DNA of 64,000 nt, from positions 3,100,001 through 3,164,000 of the forward strand of contig NZ_CP104562.2 in the NCBI RefSeq assembly GCF_025398155.2, written 5' to 3'. This stretch comes from Roseateles amylovorans. Its GTDB lineage: Bacteria > Pseudomonadota > Gammaproteobacteria > Burkholderiales > Burkholderiaceae_C. Each line of letters opens with the position of its first letter. The stretch's first letter is position 1. The translations under genes and the position numbers were made by a program. The notes below the pieces were generated by a model that was not told the origin of the DNA, did not search any database, and saw only the letters and a program-made list of their open reading frames with translations. Shown piece after piece: positions 15,605 to 23,847 of this stretch.

Positions 15605-16477
15605 TCAGCAGCTTCCGCCGGTCTTCAGGCTGTTGAGGCACCAGCGCTCCGAGCCGGAGAGCGTGTTGTTGCCCCAATAGGTCGGCGTGTAGTTCCAGAT
15701 CGGTCCGCCCCAGGGCAGGCTGGGGTTGTAGGTCATGCTGGTCACATAGACATAGTTGGCGGTGGTGCCCTTGAGCGTGGCCTGCATCTGGGCCTGGGTG
15801 GCCGAGTGCACCAGCAGCCAGGTCTTGACGTTCAGCGAGTTGGCCAGGTTCTGCACATCGCCGTTCAGCCAGCTCGCGCCGTTGACATAGTCGCTGTAGG
15901 CCGCCTCATACATCACCACATGCTCATTGGCCTGGGCCGAGCTGATGAAGCAGCCGCTGGCCCCGGGCCAGCCGGCATTCCAGACCAGCGTGCCACCGGT
16001 GCCCGCCGCAGCCACCTTGGCCCGCACGTTCGCCCATTTACCGGGTGTGCCGGCGCATTTCTGGCTGTCGTTGAGAGCGGCGTCATCGAAGGCGGCCTCG
16101 TCGAAGAAATAGCCGTCCACGCCGCCCAGCGTGGTCTTGTAGGCGCCCAGCTCGCTGGTGATGGCGTTGTAGCGGGTCTGTTCGTCGGCAGTGTTGGCGT
16201 CATAGCCGGTGGCCACATAGCCCAGCACCTTGCCGCCCTGGGCGCGGATGTTCGCGATCACCGCCTTCCAGTTGGTGATCTGGCTGGCGCTCAGCCCGAG
16301 CGCGCCGCTGTTCGGATTGATCACCACATACGCGCCGGACGGTACCTGCCCGCCGTAGGTGCTGGCGGTTTCGCCCCAGTACGCCACCAATGCAAAGTTG
16401 GTCGGTGCCGCGTGGGCCATCGAGGCCGTGAAGCCGGCGGCGGCTGCCGCCAGCGTGATCCATGTCGATCGAGTCAT
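15605..16477 (-). CDS. Secreted spherulin-4 / GH135-like protein
   Basis: This 290-residue protein has a signal peptide (cleavage after SMAHA at about residue 23) and then a single domain: LVAYWGETASTYGG, VVINPNSG, KVLGYVATGYDAN, DGYFFDEAAFD and VTSMTYNPSLPWGGP. These blocks match the spherulation-specific family 4 domain (PF12138), the fold of GH135 enzymes that cut galactosaminogalactan, a fungal exopolysaccharide. The acidic pair in the FFDEAAFD strand is where catalytic residues of this barrel type sit. An AGGGGAAG ribosome site lies 4-11 bases before ATG 16477, and the signal peptide supports that start. Activity is inferred from family only. Confidence 0.75.
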   Translation of the reverse strand: MTRSTWITLAAAAAGFTASMAHAAPTNFALVAYWGETASTYGGQVPSGAYVVINPNSGALGLSASQITNWKAVIANIRAQGGKVLGYVATGYDANTADEQTRYNAITSELGAYKTTLGGVDGYFFDEAAFDDAALNDSQKCAGTPGKWANVRAKVAAAGTGGTLVWNAGWPGASGCFISSAQANEHVVMYEAAYSDYVNGASWLNGDVQNLANSLNVKTWLLVHSATQAQMQATLKGTTANYVYVTSMTYNPSLPWGGPIWNYTPTYWGNNTLSGSERWCLNSLKTGGSC

Positions 16478-17024
16478 TCGCTTCCCCTGTGCGCGCTGAT
16501 TCACACAGGCTGCCAGCAGCGCCCCTGACAACCCGGGCACCGAAGGCGGTGCCGACCTGAGCCATCGGGCCGGCGTCCCTGACAGTCGAGGCGCCCACCC
16601 GACGGACATCGGATGGGCAAAGTCTAGGGATGGTTGCGATTGTTTTCCTATCGCGTTTTCACGGTCGTTTTGTGCTTTCGATAGAAATATATCGAAAGTA
16701 CTGACTTTCGATTTTGGGTCAATGTGGACCCAGGATGGCCGCGCAGGCGTGCATGGGTGAGCGAGATCCAGGGCGCGGGGTCGAGGAGGGATCACGCGGC
16801 AATGGTCGTGGATGCGACCGGTCGGGAAGGTCAGGCGTCGACCGCACCGCGCGGCAGCCATGTCAAGCATGCGGCGTACGTGAACTATTCCGCCAAGCGC
16901 ACAAAAGTGAACGGGGAAATGCTTGATTTGATTTATTCGATCGTCAGAATTGACCAAATCGAATCCAGCGAAACGGTTTTTTCAGAACCGCCTTCCTTTC
17001 ACTCGCAGCCTTTTGGAGATTGTC
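16478..17024. promoter_or_regulatory. Divergent region between GH135-like gene and second chemoreceptor
   Basis: A 547-base region with a locally AT-rich core (about 16640-16715) that contains the triple half-site listed separately. It should carry the promoters of both flanking genes. No gene is seen in it. Confidence 0.5.
16676..16713. promoter_or_regulatory. Three alternating CTTTCGAT half-sites (candidate operator)
   Basis: CTTTCGATA (16676-16684) pairs with TATCGAAAG (16691-16699) across 6 bases. A third copy, CTTTCGAT, follows at 16706-16713 and pairs with the middle one as well. The array lies about 200 bases before the GH135-like gene. It differs from the TGAAAGCGCTTTCA operator, so a separate regulator is implied. 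Confidence 0.6.
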
Positions 17025-18614
17025 GTGTTTGCTCACCTGAAGATTGGATCCCGTCTGGCGCTTGCATTCGGCGCCTTGATGCTGTTGCTGTGTGTCGTGG
17101 CGGGGCTGGGGAGCTTCGAGACCGTCCGCGTCAACGACAACGTGGTGGATCTGGCGGACAACTGGCTGCCCAGCATCAAGGCGTTGGGAGACGTGCGCGG
17201 TCAGGCCAATAACGTGCGGCGCGTCTCGATGCGCCATGTCCTGGAGGTCGGCCAGGCTGAAAAGGACATCCAACAAGTCCGACGGCAGGCCCTGCTGGAC
17301 AAGACCATGCCCGAGAGCTTCGCCGCTTACGAGAAATTGGTGTCTTCGCCGGAGGAGGCCGCACTGCTCAAGCAGATCAAGACCCAGTGGGCCGCCTATC
17401 TCGTGGAAGATCAAAAGATGGTGACCTTGTCCAGCGCTGGACCGGACAGCTTCGAGCAGGCACGCCGCGTCAGCGTCGGCCCGGCGGCCAAGGCGTTTGC
17501 GGAGCTGCAAAAGCTGCTTGATCAAGCCATCGACATCAATGTGAAAGGCGCTGCCGAGAGCAGCAAGAACGCCGAGGCGACCTACCGCACCGTGATGCTG
17601 ATGAATGGCGCCGCGATCGCGGTGGCACTGATCGTGGGCACCTTGCTGGCCGTGGTGATCACCCGCAGCATCACCCGGCCGCTGCAACAGGCGGTGGAGG
17701 TGGCCAAGGAAATCGCCGGCGGCGACCTGAGCCCCAAGCCGCAGGTTCAAGGCCATGACGAACCGGCTGAACTGCTGCGCGCGCTCGGCACCATGAACGA
17801 CAGCCTGGCGCGGGTGGTCGGCCAGGTGCGCAACAGCAGCGAAAACATCGCCACGGGATCGAGCCAGATCGCCACCGGCAATCAGGACCTCAGCCAGCGC
17901 ACCGAGGAACAGGCCAGCAACCTGCAGCAGACGGCCGCGTCGATGGAGCAGATGGCCAGCACCGTCCGTCACAACGCCGACACCACCCAGCAGGCCAACA
18001 GCCTGGCCCAGCAAGCGGCCGAGGCCGCGGTCAAGGGCGGCGCGGTGGTGGGTTCGGTCGTGGCCACCATGCAGGACATTTCCGACGCGTCGAAGAAGAT
18101 CGTGGAGATCATCTCGGTCATCGACAGCATTGCCTTCCAGACCAACATCCTGGCGCTGAATGCGGCGGTCGAAGCGGCCCGGGCCGGCGAGCAGGGCCGC
18201 GGCTTCGCGGTCGTGGCCAGCGAGGTGCGCACTCTGGCCGGTCGTTCAGCCGACGCGGCCAAGGAGATCAAGTCGCTGATCGGCGCCAGTGCCGAACGCG
18301 TGGATGCCGGCACCCGTCAGGTCGGCGAGGCCGGTCAGTCGATGGAGGCGATCGTGGCCCAGGTCCAGCGTGTGACCCAGCTGATTTCCGAGATCGCCAA
18401 TGCGACCCACGAGCAGTCCAAGGGCATCAACCAGGTGGGCGATGCGGTGTCGCAGCTTGACCAGGTGACCCAGCAGAACGCGGCGCTGGTCGAGGAAAGC
18501 GCTGCCGCCGCCGAGAGCCTCAAGCATCAGGCCGCGTCGCTGGCCGATGTGGTTCGGGTGTTCAAGCTGGCCGGCGACCGCACCCATCACGGGCACGGAT
18601 TGACCCCGGCGTAA
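17025..18614 (+). CDS. Methyl-accepting chemotaxis protein (chemoreceptor)
   Basis: This 529-residue chemoreceptor begins VFAHLKIGSRLALAFG at a GTG preceded by TTTTGGAG. It has a first helix at about 12-32, a periplasmic four-helix domain, a second helix (VMLMNGAAIAVALIVGTLLAVVI), a HAMP domain starting SITRPLQQAV, and a signalling hairpin with tip IAFQTNILALNAAVEAARAGEQGRGF. An in-frame TTG at 16950 is open but adds a non-receptor leader. The sensory domain differs from that of the receptor at 7535. Ligand unknown. Confidence 0.92.
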   Translation: MFAHLKIGSRLALAFGALMLLLCVVAGLGSFETVRVNDNVVDLADNWLPSIKALGDVRGQANNVRRVSMRHVLEVGQAEKDIQQVRRQALLDKTMPESFAAYEKLVSSPEEAALLKQIKTQWAAYLVEDQKMVTLSSAGPDSFEQARRVSVGPAAKAFAELQKLLDQAIDINVKGAAESSKNAEATYRTVMLMNGAAIAVALIVGTLLAVVITRSITRPLQQAVEVAKEIAGGDLSPKPQVQGHDEPAELLRALGTMNDSLARVVGQVRNSSENIATGSSQIATGNQDLSQRTEEQASNLQQTAASMEQMASTVRHNADTTQQANSLAQQAAEAAVKGGAVVGSVVATMQDISDASKKIVEIISVIDSIAFQTNILALNAAVEAARAGEQGRGFAVVASEVRTLAGRSADAAKEIKSLIGASAERVDAGTRQVGEAGQSMEAIVAQVQRVTQLISEIANATHEQSKGINQVGDAVSQLDQVTQQNAALVEESAAAAESLKHQAASLADVVRVFKLAGDRTHHGHGLTPA

Positions 18615-18636
18615 TCACGGCACGCAGAACGGCCAA

Positions 18637-18658
18637 AGGCGGCGGGTGACCGCCGCCT
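18637..18658 (+). terminator. Hairpin after the second chemoreceptor gene
   Basis: AGGCGGCGG pairs perfectly with CCGCCGCCT over a GTGA tetraloop, 22 bases after the stop codon. No T-run follows, so the function as a terminator is only probable. It lies between converging genes. Confidence 0.5.
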
Positions 18659-18752
18659 CGCGCAGGGGCCCGGTGGCCGTCGATGAGGCTGTGCCCCGCG
18701 TGGACAGCCGCCAGTCGTGAAGTCCGATCACGCTGGCCATCGTGCCCACCGG

Positions 18753-21700
18753 TCAGGGCCGCCGGTCAAATCCGCTGATCAGGGCCTTGATCGCCTCAGG
18801 GTTCACCGGCTTGACGAGGTGACCGTCGAAACCCGCTTCGCGGGCACGCAGGCGGTCCTTGTCCTGACCCCAGCCGGTGAGCGCGACCAACACCATGTCG
18901 CGGCCCCAGGGCGTGGCCTTGATCCTGGCGCAGGCTTCGTAGCCGTTCAGGCCCGGCATGCCGATGTCGAGAAACACCAGGTCCGGCTGGAACTGCTCCG
19001 CCTGATGGACCGCATCCATCCCGTTGTGCACCACCTTCGCCTCCGAGCCCATCAGCTCGAACAGCATGGCCAGGCTGTCGGCGGCATCGATGTTGTCGTC
19101 GGCGATCAGCACGCGGCGAGCCGCCAGTTCCTCCAGCTCGCCCGGCAGTTCTGCGCCAGGCGCCGGTCGTGCGACGTCCACCGCCAGCGGCAGCTCGACG
19201 ATGAACTCACTGCCTTGCCCGGGACCGTCGCTGCGCGCCTCGATGCGACCGCCGTGCAAGCTCACCAGCCCTCGCGCCAGACTCAGCCCGATGCCCAGGC
19301 CGCTCTTGTCGCGTTCCAGCGTGCGGTCGACCTGCACGAACATCTCGAAGATGCGTGACAGCATCTCCGGCGGAATGCCTTCCCCATCGTCCCGTACGCG
19401 GATCTGCACGCTGTCCGGGCCGGGCAGGGTGGTGATCTGCAGGTGGCCGCCCTTGGCGGTGAACTTGGCCGCATTGTTCAGCAGGTTGGCGAACACCTGG
19501 GCGAGGCGGGTGGCATCGGCGTCGACGAACACCGGCACGCTGGGCGAGGTGATGGTCAGGGTGTGGCCTGCCTGGTCGATGGCCGGCTGACTGGTCTCCA
19601 CCGCTGCCTCCAACACCGCGCCCAAGGCGACCCGCGCCTTGCTGATGCGGATCTTGCCGCTGGAGATGCGGGTGACGTCCAGCAGATCGTCGATCAGCCG
19701 CACCATCTGCGTGACCTGACGGTCCATCATCGCGCGCACCCGCGGGATGGGCGTGCCCTCGGGCAGGGGCACGCGGCGGATGACCTCCAGTCCGTTCCTC
19801 AGCGGCGCCAGCGGATTGCGCAGCTCATGGGCCAGCATGCCGAGGAACTCGTCCTTGCGCTGATCGCCTTCGCGCAACTGATCGGCCTGGCTGCGCAGCG
19901 TCTCTTCCATGGTCTTCATCTCGGTGATGTCGCGGGTGGTGCCCGCCACCGCGATGACCTCACCCTGTTGCCCCAGCACCGGCACGAAGATGTAGTCGTA
20001 GATCCGCCGGCCAAAGGCGCCGGCGAAGGGCACCTCCCCCCGGATCGGCTGACCCGTGGCCACGACGCGATCGATCTCGCGGTCGTGCATGGCCGCATGC
20101 CAGGGCTCGTAGCCCAGTTCGAGACAGGTCTTGCCGATCGCTTCGTCCCAGGTCTTGCCCCACATCCGCAGCAACACGTCGTTGGCATAGATGAAGCGGT
20201 GGGACAGGTCGAAGACATAGGCCAGGTCCGGCGTGTTGGTCAGGATGGCCTCATACAGCCGCCGCTGGGCCTCGGCCTGTTGCCGGGTCGCATCGAGCGC
20301 CTCCTCCATGTGCTTGCGGGCGGTGATGTCGCTCGCGGTGCCGAACCACTCGCAGATCCGGCCGTGGGCGTCCAGCATCGGCACGGCGCGGGAGGCCGTC
20401 CAGGCCACCGAGCCATCCCGCGCCAGCACCCGGTGTTCGAGCTCGAAGGGACGACGATGCTGCACGGCGTCCTGAATGGCGGCCCGCACCCGGTCGTGGT
20501 CTTCGGCGTGGACGTACTTCTCCATCCAGTCGCGCTGATGGGCCTGGGCATCGGCGACGAAGCCTCTGCCATCCAGGGTGTGCATCTCGGACCAGTCCGG
20601 GCTCATGCTGTAGATGACATTGGCGGCGGAGTGGATGAAGGCCCGCAGCCGCTCCTCCTGCTGGCGCAAGCCGGCTTCGGCACGCCGCTGTGCGGTGACA
20701 TCGAAGCCCTCGCAGAAGATGCCGGTGACCTGGCCCGCATCGTCGCGAATCGGCTCGAAGATGAAGTCCAGCAGGCGTTCTTCCTCTTGCTGGTCCGCCG
20801 AAAACCGATAGCGCACCGGGGCGGACGCGGCAATGAAACGCTCACCGGTGCGGTACACCTCGTCGAGCCGCTCGTAATAGCCCTGATCGGCCAGATCCGG
20901 AAAGGCCTCCCGCACGGGTCGGCCGACCCAGCCGGCGCTGTTGAACAGCTTCAGGTGGGCCCGGTTGACGAATTCAAAGACGTGCTGCGGGCCCTTCAGG
21001 ATGCACACGAAGCTGGGCGCCTGTTCGAACATGCGGCGCAGGTCCTGCTCGGCCTGCACACGGGCCCGTTCCTGTTGGAGCGTCTTGACATCGTTGATGG
21101 ACCGCGCCACTTGGCGGGCGACCAGTGCGACGAAGGTCCGGTAGCGCTCGTCCAGCGGCCGCAGCGGATTGAGGGCGACCACCAGGGTGCCCAGCGGGTC
21201 GGCCAAGTCGGTGCTCCGGATGGGCACGGCCAGCGCGTGCGGACCCCAGGGGGCCGGGTGTGAGCGGGGGTCAGGCAATGCCTGCGGCGCTTCGCTGCCG
21301 GAGTGGGGCGGGTCGGACTGGGCCACCAGCCGGTCGCCGTGCCCGTCCTCGCGCAGATAGATGGCGGCCTGCCGGAGGTCCGGCGTGCCACCGCCGACCT
21401 CCTGCATGGCGCGGACGCAGACATCGAGCGGATCGGTCGCGCCTGCGGTGCGGTCGGACAGGGCGGAGAGAAAGGCCAGTCGCCGCTCGCTGACCACCCG
21501 CTCGGTCATTTCCACCGTCACCGCCAGAATGCCGCCGACGCTGCCATCCTCGATCCGCACCGGACCGAAGGAATAGGAGAAATAGGTCTCTTCCGGTGCG
21601 CCGTGCCGCTCCAGCGTCAGGACGCTGTCCGGACTCCAGGTGGCCACGCCAGTGCGCATCACGCTGTCCATCATCGGGGTGATGACATCGGCGACCTCAT

Positions 21701-22010
21701 GCCAGACCTCGTGGATGTCGCGACCCAGCGCCCACGGGTGCTTGTTTCCCAGCATCGGCGCGTAGGCATCGTTGTAGAGCATGGTGAGCCGAGGTCCCCA
21801 CAGCACCACCATCGGAAACCCGGAGCCCAGGCAGATGCTGACCGCCGATCGCAGGCTCTGCGGCCATTGCGACACGGCACCCAATGGCGTGGGGCGCCAA
21901 TCCAGGGTGCGCATGCGCGCGCCCATGTCGCCGCCACCGGCCAGCCAAGGGGCGTCGTCCGCGGCGGCGGCCGGATGAGGAAGCGCATCGGCCGTGTGGG
22001 AAGCAGACAT
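18753..22010 (-). CDS. Multi-PAS hybrid histidine kinase with C-terminal receiver
   Basis: This 1085-residue soluble sensor kinase has a PAS-like N-terminus (LTMLYNDAYAPMLG), a GAF-like block (about 185-310), then at least three further PAS/PAC modules (around 330-440, 460-580 and 600-700). The dimerisation box is LAHELRNPLAPLRNG with the phospho-His. The ATPase has N-box LLNNAAKF, DDGEGIPPEML and GLGIGLSLARGL. The C-terminal receiver has VLIADDN, the phospho-Asp in VFLDIGMPGLNG and a late VALTGWGQ/LVKPV. No membrane segment is seen, so it should sense a cytoplasmic or diffusible cue. No partner gene adjoins it. Confidence 0.9.
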   Translation of the reverse strand: MSASHTADALPHPAAAADDAPWLAGGGDMGARMRTLDWRPTPLGAVSQWPQSLRSAVSICLGSGFPMVVLWGPRLTMLYNDAYAPMLGNKHPWALGRDIHEVWHEVADVITPMMDSVMRTGVATWSPDSVLTLERHGAPEETYFSYSFGPVRIEDGSVGGILAVTVEMTERVVSERRLAFLSALSDRTAGATDPLDVCVRAMQEVGGGTPDLRQAAIYLREDGHGDRLVAQSDPPHSGSEAPQALPDPRSHPAPWGPHALAVPIRSTDLADPLGTLVVALNPLRPLDERYRTFVALVARQVARSINDVKTLQQERARVQAEQDLRRMFEQAPSFVCILKGPQHVFEFVNRAHLKLFNSAGWVGRPVREAFPDLADQGYYERLDEVYRTGERFIAASAPVRYRFSADQQEEERLLDFIFEPIRDDAGQVTGIFCEGFDVTAQRRAEAGLRQQEERLRAFIHSAANVIYSMSPDWSEMHTLDGRGFVADAQAHQRDWMEKYVHAEDHDRVRAAIQDAVQHRRPFELEHRVLARDGSVAWTASRAVPMLDAHGRICEWFGTASDITARKHMEEALDATRQQAEAQRRLYEAILTNTPDLAYVFDLSHRFIYANDVLLRMWGKTWDEAIGKTCLELGYEPWHAAMHDREIDRVVATGQPIRGEVPFAGAFGRRIYDYIFVPVLGQQGEVIAVAGTTRDITEMKTMEETLRSQADQLREGDQRKDEFLGMLAHELRNPLAPLRNGLEVIRRVPLPEGTPIPRVRAMMDRQVTQMVRLIDDLLDVTRISSGKIRISKARVALGAVLEAAVETSQPAIDQAGHTLTITSPSVPVFVDADATRLAQVFANLLNNAAKFTAKGGHLQITTLPGPDSVQIRVRDDGEGIPPEMLSRIFEMFVQVDRTLERDKSGLGIGLSLARGLVSLHGGRIEARSDGPGQGSEFIVELPLAVDVARPAPGAELPGELEELAARRVLIADDNIDAADSLAMLFELMGSEAKVVHNGMDAVHQAEQFQPDLVFLDIGMPGLNGYEACARIKATPWGRDMVLVALTGWGQDKDRLRAREAGFDGHLVKPVNPEAIKALISGFDRRP

Positions 22011-22431
22011 AGCGGGAATCGTTGGGTTGGAGGGTGTGACGCGCAGCCGACCCGCCCGGAGGCCGGCGACCGCAGGTCGGCGCCGGCCCGGGCGGGAGGG
22101 CGGGCCGCCGCGTCGTCCTGCAGGTCGTCTGGATCCTACTTGGAAGCGCGCGGACGTCCGGCGGCGCCCGCCTGGGGCAAGGCGCGTGCGAAGGGGGGCG
22201 GGCTTGGGCGCGTGGCGGCGATCGGAGGTCTGCTCGGCGCGTGCGGGACGGCAGGACTGCGGATTGGCGGATTGGCGGATTGGCGGTTTAGCGGTTTAGC
22301 GGTTTAGCGGTTTGGCGGATCGGCGGATCGGCGGATCGGCACAACGATTCTTGTCACCATTGTTTCCATCCGGTGAGGGGGGCACGTCCCCTCTGTCCGG
22401 CACACTGGCGCGCCTTTGAACAGCCTGAGGG
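22011..22431. other. Intergenic region with 8-bp tandem repeats, upstream of GH6
   Basis: 421 bases without a gene, between divergent kinase and GH6 genes. It contains the repeat array at 22262-22341 and must hold the GH6 promoter. No TGAAAGCGCTTTCA-type site is present. Confidence 0.5.
22262..22341. repeat. Array of ten 8-bp tandem repeats in three variants
   Basis: Three GATTGGCG units are followed by three GTTTAGCG, one GTTTGGCG and then GATCGGCG twice plus a final near-copy, all in register at 8 bp. Variants are grouped rather than mixed, as expected if blocks expanded by slippage. It ends about 90 bases before the GH6 start. Confidence 0.85.
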
Positions 22432-23649
22432 ATGGAATTGCCGCGCTCTTCACACTCTGACCGCCGAGCCCGGCTCGGTTGCCCACTGCCGACCGCCTTG
22501 CGCGCCACCCTTGGTGCCTGTGCCATGGGCGCCTTGCTGACTGCCTGCGGCGGCGGTGGGGACACCGTGTTGACGAGCCCGGATCCTTCGGTCGGCGTTG
22601 GGTCGCCAGCCCCGGCTCCATCGCCATCGCCGTCACCATCGCCGGCACCAGCACCAGCACCGGCACCATCGCCGGCACCAGCACCAGCACCGGCACCGGC
22701 CCCGGCCCCGGCTCCGGCCCCGGCTCCGGCCCCGGCACCGGCACCGAATCCTCCGGGCGTGACCTATCCCGATACCTTCTACACCGACCCGACGTCCGAG
22801 GCTCGCAAGTGGGTCGACGCCCATCCTTCTGACAGCCGCGCCTCGTCGCTGCGGACGCAGATTGCCGACCAGCCGGCCGCGCGCTGGGTGGGGGATTGGA
22901 CCAGCGACGTCGGCGGCAATGTCTCGAGCTATGTCGCCAGTGCAGCGGCCGCTGGGCGCACGCCGATCCTGGTGGCCTACAACATTCCGCACCGGGATTG
23001 CGCAGCCGGCCAGAGTGCCGGGGGGGCGGCCTCTGCAGCCGCTTATCGGAACTGGATCTCCGCCTTCGCCGCCGGCGTGGGCGCCCGTCCCGCCGTGGTG
23101 GTGCTGGAGCCCGATGCGCTGGCGCATCTCACCGACAGCCGCTGCGATGCCTTCCGCACCGAGCGGCTGGAGCTGCTCAACTACGCGGCCCAGCAGTTCA
23201 AGGACAAGTCGCCCACGACGAAGGTGTTCCTGGACATCGGCCATGGCGGCTGGCTCACGCCCGAGACCTCGGTGCAGTGGCTCAAGCTCGGCGGCATCCA
23301 GAACGTGCGCGGGTTCGCGCTCAATGTGTCGAACTTCCAGACCACGGCGCAGGAGAGCGCCCACGGCAAAGCCATTGTGGACCTGCTGGCCAGCGCCGGG
23401 TTCGCCGGCAAGACCTTCGTGATCGACACCAGTCGCAACGGCAACGGGCCGGCAGGTGACGGCATCTGGTGCAACCCGGCCGGACGCCGTCTCGGCACGG
23501 CCTCGACCCTGTCCGCTGCTGGCGCCGGTCCGGAAATGACGCTGTGGATCAAGAGCCCAGGCCAGTCCGACGGTCAGTGCGGCACCAGTGGTCAGGCGGC
23601 CGGCGTGTTCGATCCGGAGCTGGCCATCAAGCTCGTGAACGGCAATTGA
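22432..23649 (+). CDS. GH6 cellulase, predicted lipoprotein
   Basis: This 405-residue GH6 enzyme is an inverting endo- or cellobiohydrolase on cellulose. It has a lipoprotein signal (ALLTA then Cys39), a long Pro/Ala/Ser linker at about 58-106 and a GH6 domain: VAYNIPHRDCAAGQS with the catalytic acid Asp region, VVLEPDAL, VFLDIGHGGWL, NVSNFQTT, DTSRNGNGP, WCNPAGRRLG and the late LWIKSPGQSDGQC. GAGG lies just before the ATG. The predicted lipid anchor is unusual for a cellulase with a linker, and cell-surface display is possible. It stands alone as a single-gene unit. Confidence 0.9.
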   Translation: MELPRSSHSDRRARLGCPLPTALRATLGACAMGALLTACGGGGDTVLTSPDPSVGVGSPAPAPSPSPSPSPAPAPAPAPSPAPAPAPAPAPAPAPAPAPAPAPAPNPPGVTYPDTFYTDPTSEARKWVDAHPSDSRASSLRTQIADQPAARWVGDWTSDVGGNVSSYVASAAAAGRTPILVAYNIPHRDCAAGQSAGGAASAAAYRNWISAFAAGVGARPAVVVLEPDALAHLTDSRCDAFRTERLELLNYAAQQFKDKSPTTKVFLDIGHGGWLTPETSVQWLKLGGIQNVRGFALNVSNFQTTAQESAHGKAIVDLLASAGFAGKTFVIDTSRNGNGPAGDGIWCNPAGRRLGTASTLSAAGAGPEMTLWIKSPGQSDGQCGTSGQAAGVFDPELAIKLVNGN

Positions 23650-23746
23650 TCGGCGGGGGCGGACGGCGGGGCCGTTCGCCATGCACGCGCCTGGGTCACG
23701 GCTTTCGGATCACCGATCAGAGACCTCGGAGTTCCAAGCTCTGGTT

Positions 23747-23772
23747 CTCAGTTCTCAGTTCTGAGTTCTGAG
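23747..23772. terminator. Possible bidirectional hairpin between GH6 and halogenase genes
   Basis: CTCAG occurs twice and is followed by CTGAG twice, all separated by TT, giving a nested inverted repeat between two converging genes. The loop is very short and there is no T-run. The rest of the 198-base gap shows nothing else. Confidence 0.35.
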
Positions 23773-23847
23773 CCCGGATCGCAGGGCTCGCTGCTGGCGC
23801 CGTAGGCGTCGACCGTCGCTGTGGGTCATGTCTGCGAGAGGACGACT

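Noticed and set aside
22262..22341. The 8-bp repeat array as a CRISPR array
   Set aside because: There are no spacers, units are only 8 bp and no cas genes are nearby. It is a tandem repeat.
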